Shown piece after piece: positions 19,958 through 20,949 of a DNA stretch of 20,949 nt. Every line of letters starts with the position of its first letter. Positions within the stretch are counted from its first letter, which is position 1. The notes under the pieces were generated by a model that was not told the origin of the DNA, did no database searches, and saw only the letters and a list, made by a program, of their open reading frames with translations. The stretch is from Pelargonium nanum (Eukaryota; Streptophyta; Magnoliopsida; Geraniales; Geraniaceae). The stretch spans positions 1-20,949 of the forward strand of contig JAYMTF010001860.1 in the NCBI GenBank assembly GCA_036897485.1, read 5' to 3'. A program made the position numbers and the translations under genes.

Positions 19958-20215
19958 CCGATAGGGTTTTAGCTAATTCCTGTACAAAGTTGAAACACAC
20001 TACACCGACGAGAACAGAATCGAAACGGCACGAGGAAGAGGAAGAGGCGGTTCTGGAAGATTCTAGAGAGTTGCAGAAGAATCTACGAGAGCTCGATCGA
20101 GTGAGATTCGAAGAACAAGAAGAGGATTGAGAGATGGAGAGGAGCTTCTCTCTCAATTTCTCTCTCTAGACCGTACAGTTTCTCTCTCTCTCGCTCTCAG
20201 TCACAGTAGCTTTGA
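19958..20215 (-). promoter_or_regulatory. 5' UTR and start region of the CCCH gene, GA/CT-rich
   Basis: On the minus strand this is a GAGAGA- and CTCTCT-rich leader of about 200-250 bases, as is common in plant regulatory genes. No ATG-initiated upstream frame was identified, although a long non-ATG open frame overlaps the start. No good TATA box is obvious, suggesting a Y-patch or Inr-type promoter. Confidence 0.45.
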
Positions 20216-20949
20216 TTTTATTTTTTTATTTTTGATTTAATTTAAATTGCGAGTGTGTGTTATGTGTGTATTTATATGTGAATTTTTTTATTTTTTAATA
20301 AACTGTTTTTATTTGTATACTGTATTTTACTGTTTTTTTGTATAATACCCGCCAAATAAAAGCGCACCTGAAAATATGGTTATTTTTCGCGGAGTTTTGA
20401 GGGGTAACCGACACAGGCTTTGGGTGAAATTACGGAATCGCCCTTGGGATTCTATTAGAGCTTATAATACATGTCATAAAATACAGAACGAAAGAAGAGT
20501 GTGTAAATTGTGTCGTGTTCGTTGTGAAGTTAAAAAATATATGCGCGGTGGTTTATTTGTGTTGTGAGAAATGATACTAGTTATTGATTCGATTACAAAA
20601 ACGCCATTGGAATTTCGATATAGTTGGCAATACGTGTTTCAATTTGCGACACAAGCACAGCGTAAAATACGTGTGGACTGTATTCACTAACTTTGTAATC
20701 GTGTCATGTTTGTATTGAGTCTCAACGCACGATTGATTATTTGTGTCGATGGCACACATGACGCGCTCAACATGTTGACTTAAGGGGATTGTAATGTAAA
20801 TGGACACCGCTCTAAAATAAATAAACTTTAGAAAGTTTTATTTTCTTTGTGGTAAGAGTTTTATGTTTCCAGATCCCTTAGACTGGTTTTTTTATAGAGT
20901 TGGCCCCTACACTCTGACATTGGCTGTTTCGAACCCTGGACTGGAATTT
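20216..20949. other. Upstream region of the CCCH gene; no gene seen
   Basis: AT-rich with no supported coding. An E2F-type word, TTTGGCGG on the minus strand, lies at 20349-20356, nearly 400 bases before the CCCH start codon. The segment from about 20500 has repeated GTGTCG/TTGCGACAC words that may be transposon debris. The last bases contain TTTCGAACCCTGG, which resembles part of a tRNA T arm but has no matching stem. Confidence 0.4.

Noticed and set aside
19866..20156. Serine-rich open frame overlapping the CCCH start codon in another frame
   Set aside because: It begins at TTG, not ATG, and its composition is explained by the CT-rich leader. Use as a non-AUG upstream frame is possible but unsupported.
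20924..20949. TTTCGAACCCTGG near the right edge as part of a tRNA
   Set aside because: The flanking bases do not form a T stem, and no acceptor or anticodon arm is visible on either strand; the window end cuts off further checking.

Overview
This is nuclear DNA of a flowering plant, almost certainly a eudicot. The evidence is an AT-rich background, short GT-AG introns, a nuclear-type tRNA-Arg(ACG), plant-only protein families (CC-type glutaredoxin, NPH3/RPT2-like, plant five-finger CCCH protein) and plant retroelement debris carrying initiator-Met-tRNA primer sites. The species cannot be named from the sequence.

Layout. 1-3126 is gene-free and AT-rich. 3347-3667 and 5612-5920 (+) are two intronless CC-type glutaredoxins in tandem, each with its own TATA box and poly(A) signal. 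7122-8622 (-) is a two-exon gene for an 81-residue protein I do not recognise; its start exon codes for only 18 codons plus 2 nt and is found only by resolving the splice frame. 8762-8833 (-) is a tRNA-Arg(ACG). 9318-12836 (-) is a four-exon NPH3/RPT2-like BTB gene (640 aa). 13140-15853 is gene-free and repeat-rich. 15854-19957 (-) is a seven-exon gene for a CCCH protein with five zinc fingers (473 aa). 20200-20949 is its upstream region.

How the genes relate. The two glutaredoxins are a recent tandem pair, and one has lost the family's terminal stop position. The other genes are unrelated neighbours with no sign of joint function. What links them is the DNA: three genes carry tandem duplications inside introns. 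In two of them (NPH3-like intron 3, CCCH intron 2) the duplicated block includes the 5' splice site, leaving a decoy donor further into the intron. Retroelement remnants lie directly against the NPH3-like stop codon and inside its third intron.

I see no new multi-gene system. The items most worth following are the glutaredoxin stop-codon loss, the decoy splice donors, the paired palindromes upstream of the second glutaredoxin, and the unrecognised 81-residue protein. Exon boundaries were read by eye from splice signals, frame and family resemblance; no alignment or transcript data were available.
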